NCBI GenBank assembly: GCA_019594195.1
Contig: JAFDTP010000107.1
Span: 1-5,306, forward strand
DNA length: 5,306 nucleotides
Reading direction: 5' to 3'
Origin: Thermoplasmata archaeon
Lineage (GTDB): Archaea > Thermoplasmatota > Thermoplasmata > Halarchaeoplasmatales > Halarchaeoplasmataceae
Below the pieces are notes generated by a model. The model saw only the letters and a program-made list of their open reading frames with translations. It was not told the DNA's origin and searched no databases. Positions 3,658 through 5,306 of this stretch are shown here, in pieces. Made by a program: the position numbers and the translations under genes. The number at the start of each line of letters is the position of its first letter. Position 1 is the first letter of the stretch.

Positions 3658-5306
3658 ATGCCGGAAGAAGAGGAAGATGGTGAGATAAAGCATAGTAGTG
3701 ATGAGAGTTCCGAGCAGAGTTCGTTCGGACTCGAAAATATATCGAGCAAAAAGATAGCAGCAGTTGTCCTCGCAGCTGTTTTGATACTCACTAGTGTATC
3801 AACCGTGCTGGTCTGGGACTATTCCGGTGACGGCCTTTCAAATCACAGGCAGATGGCTATCATAGGTGATGTGGAAGGTGACTGGAGAGAGTACGACAGC
3901 TCAGGCGACGGCATGCCTGACGGTGCAGTACACGGAATGGGGCTGAGCCCCGCCGAGGAGCATCCTGCAGTGGCTGCGGCCTGGTTAGGTGGTCTTGAGG
4001 AGGAAAACGCACTGGCTTTCCACGGACTGGAAGTAGACGAGGAAAAGCTCGGTGAGGTTGCCAGCTACATAGCTGAAATCGAAGATCCTGCTTACGTTGA
4101 AGACGTCGTCAACTACCTTGCCGAGGAACCGGATCATATACCTGCACTCATAAGCTCAGAGGGAGAGGTTTCTGAGCTAGGCTTCGAGTTCAAGAGGGAT
4201 TTCTCCCCTGAAACGCTCGGCATGCTTTCCGGTATACCGCTTTACGAGACCAGCGAGGAGTTCGCCGAAAGTATAATGGACCTAGGTCCCGAGGAGCAGA
4301 TACAGTACATAGAGTCCGTGGTACAGAACGGCGACCTCTCAGAGCTAGGAACCTACGCAACGCCTGAACTGCCGCCGGAAGTAGTGGAAAAGCTTTCGCC
4401 GCACGAATTGACCGAGACTTCACAGAATCTGGTGGAGAGGATAGAGAACAAGGACACAAACAATCAGACAGCATATGTAGAAGCTGTAATCCACGACGAC
4501 GATATCTCCGATCTCGGAGTCTACGCGATACCGCATTTACCTTCCCAGACAGTCGGAAATATTACACAGTTCTCCCGCTATGAGACCTCTGAAGATCTAG
4601 TTCATTCTCTGTCAGAAGCTGACCTTGGTAACCATACAGAATATATTGAATCCGTTCAGTTGAACGGAGACCTATCCGATCTAGGTGTTTTTGCAGTTCC
4701 TAGGCTACCGCCAGAAATCGTGGCTGAGATATCGCCATTCAACCTCACGGAAACAGGCGAAGATCTCGTCGATAGTATAGAATACGAAGACATGGAAAAC
4801 CAGAGTGCCTACGTGGAAGCTGTAATCCACGACGACGATATCTCCGATCTAGGAGTCTACGCGACGCCTGAACTACCGCCTGAGCTAGTGGAAAAGCTTT
4901 CGCCGCACCAACTTACTCAGACCAGCCAGGACCTCGTACACCATATAGAGGACGAGGACACAAACAACCAGACAGCATATGTTCAATCTGTAATCCACGA
5001 CGACGATATCTCCGATCTAGGAGTCTACGCGATACCGCACCTGGATCCCGAAGTCGTAGAAGAACTTTCACCCTTTGACTTGGATGAAACCGGCGAAGAG
5101 CTTGTGGAGAAGCTGACGGAAGCGGAAGAGGAGAACAGGACCGAGTACGTCAACGCCGCGGAGCACGACGGAAGCCTGTCAGAGCTCAGCGTATATTCGA
5201 TACCTTACCTTCAACCAGAAGGAGTGGATATCGTCTCTCCTTTCCCTCTAAACGAGGTCGGCAGGGACCACGTGCAGGGCATAAGGGAAATGGACACGGA
5301 AAACCA
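3658..5306 (+). CDS. Large membrane-anchored repeat surface protein, N-terminal part (runs off right edge)
   Basis: An open frame of 549 codons with no stop, so the C-terminus lies beyond the window. Residues 1-30 are an acidic, serine-rich tail. Lys31-Lys32 precede one hydrophobic segment (33-53), read as a signal-anchor or signal peptide with the rest outside the cell. Two Asp/Gly loops follow at once, DYSGDGLSN (54-62) and DSSGDGMPDG (80-89), which resemble calcium-binding thrombospondin type 3 or dockerin-like motifs common in archaeal surface proteins. From about residue 109 the chain consists of 56-residue repeats, probably helical, rich in Glu and Asp, with a consensus like LGVYAIPHLPPEVVEKLSP. 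Seven N-x-S/T sequons occur, five at a fixed repeat position. There are no cysteines. The ATG has only weak purine-rich sequence (GAGGGCAAGG) before it. Codons are visibly richer in third-position C and G than the genes to the left. A cell-surface structural or adhesive role is inferred; the family is not recognised. Confidence 0.85.
   Translation, partial: MPEEEEDGEIKHSSDESSEQSSFGLENISSKKIAAVVLAAVLILTSVSTVLVWDYSGDGLSNHRQMAIIGDVEGDWREYDSSGDGMPDGAVHGMGLSPAEEHPAVAAAWLGGLEEENALAFHGLEVDEEKLGEVASYIAEIEDPAYVEDVVNYLAEEPDHIPALISSEGEVSELGFEFKRDFSPETLGMLSGIPLYETSEEFAESIMDLGPEEQIQYIESVVQNGDLSELGTYATPELPPEVVEKLSPHELTETSQNLVERIENKDTNNQTAYVEAVIHDDDISDLGVYAIPHLPSQTVGNITQFSRYETSEDLVHSLSEADLGNHTEYIESVQLNGDLSDLGVFAVPRLPPEIVAEISPFNLTETGEDLVDSIEYEDMENQSAYVEAVIHDDDISDLGVYATPELPPELVEKLSPHQLTQTSQDLVHHIEDEDTNNQTAYVQSVIHDDDISDLGVYAIPHLDPEVVEELSPFDLDETGEELVEKLTEAEEENRTEYVNAAEHDGSLSELSVYSIPYLQPEGVDIVSPFPLNEVGRDHVQGIREMDTEN
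3982..5306 (+). repeat. Tandem 168-bp (56-codon) repeats within the surface protein gene
   Basis: Taking the Val codon in the segment EAVIHDDDISDLG as an anchor, equivalent codons fall at 4150, 4318, 4486, 4654, 4822, 4990 and 5158, exactly 168 bp apart with no insertions or deletions. A degenerate earlier copy fits at 3982, where FHGLEVDEEKL aligns with VYAIPHLPPELVEKL. Typical elements per unit are (S/D)(D/E)LG-x-Y/F, a proline-rich PELPPE turn, LSPHEL or SPFxL, a helix such as TSQNLVERIE, an N-x-T/S sequon, and AYVEAV. The array continues past the right edge. Copies 4486, 4822 and 4990 are nearly identical over about 45 bp, a sign of recent duplication or gene conversion. Confidence 0.92.

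Noticed and set aside
3358..3791. Two overlapping minus-strand ORFs (3358-3693 and 3585-3791)
   Set aside because: They lie opposite the 85-residue gene, its downstream gap and the start of the surface protein; composition is shadow-like with no recognisable domain or ribosome binding site.
4190..4474. Minus-strand ORF of 94 residues opposite the surface protein
   Set aside because: Arg- and Ser-rich shadow of the repeat-coding strand; the plus-strand frame is open throughout with strong protein-level periodicity.
3982..5306. CRISPR array or non-coding satellite as explanation for the 168-bp periodicity
   Set aside because: The period is an exact multiple of three, the frame stays open, and most substitutions between copies are synonymous or conservative, so it is a protein repeat.

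Overview
The window looks like part of an anaerobic archaeal chromosome, most likely euryarchaeal or a related lineage. The reasons are TATA-like boxes at archaeal spacing, GGAGGTGA-type ribosome binding sites mixed with apparently leaderless starts, frequent AGA/AGG/ATA codons, an archaeal-type Lrp/AsnC regulator, a one-iron superoxide reductase, and a signal-anchored, sequon-rich surface protein. The proteins are rather acidic, which would suit a salt-adapted organism, but I cannot name the taxon from sequence alone.

Left half (1-2037, all minus strand): an oxygen-defence cluster. In transcription order it runs: an unrecognised 61-residue ORF (1852-2037), a ferritin-like di-iron protein (1336-1848), a rubredoxin of 53 residues (1163-1324), a 1-Cys peroxiredoxin (670-1149) and a neelaredoxin-type superoxide reductase (283-666). 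Gaps within the cluster are 3 to 13 bp, and ribosome binding sites sit in or against the end of the preceding gene, so this reads as one operon. After a 63-bp gap with its own TATA-like elements comes a rubrerythrin that runs off the left edge. Together these encode the anaerobic route: superoxide to peroxide (SOR), then peroxide to water (rubrerythrin, peroxiredoxin), with rubredoxin as the likely electron carrier.

Middle (2038-3519, plus strand): a divergent promoter region of about 90 bp separates the defence operon from an Lrp/AsnC regulator (2125-2556). The regulator overlaps sfsA (2553-3269) by 4 bp, and sfsA overlaps an unrecognised 85-residue protein (3262-3519) by 8 bp. This is a tightly coupled three-gene operon. 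The shared promoter region holds a perfect 10-bp palindrome, so the regulator may control itself and the defence operon (inference).

Right (3520-5306): a 138-bp intergenic stretch with a TATA-like element leads into a large surface protein that is still open at the right edge. It has an acidic N-terminal tail, one membrane anchor, two calcium-binding-type Asp/Gly loops, and then tandem 56-residue repeats in exact 168-bp register. From the third clear copy onward an N-glycosylation sequon occurs at the same position of each repeat. This protein is the most unusual thing in the window.
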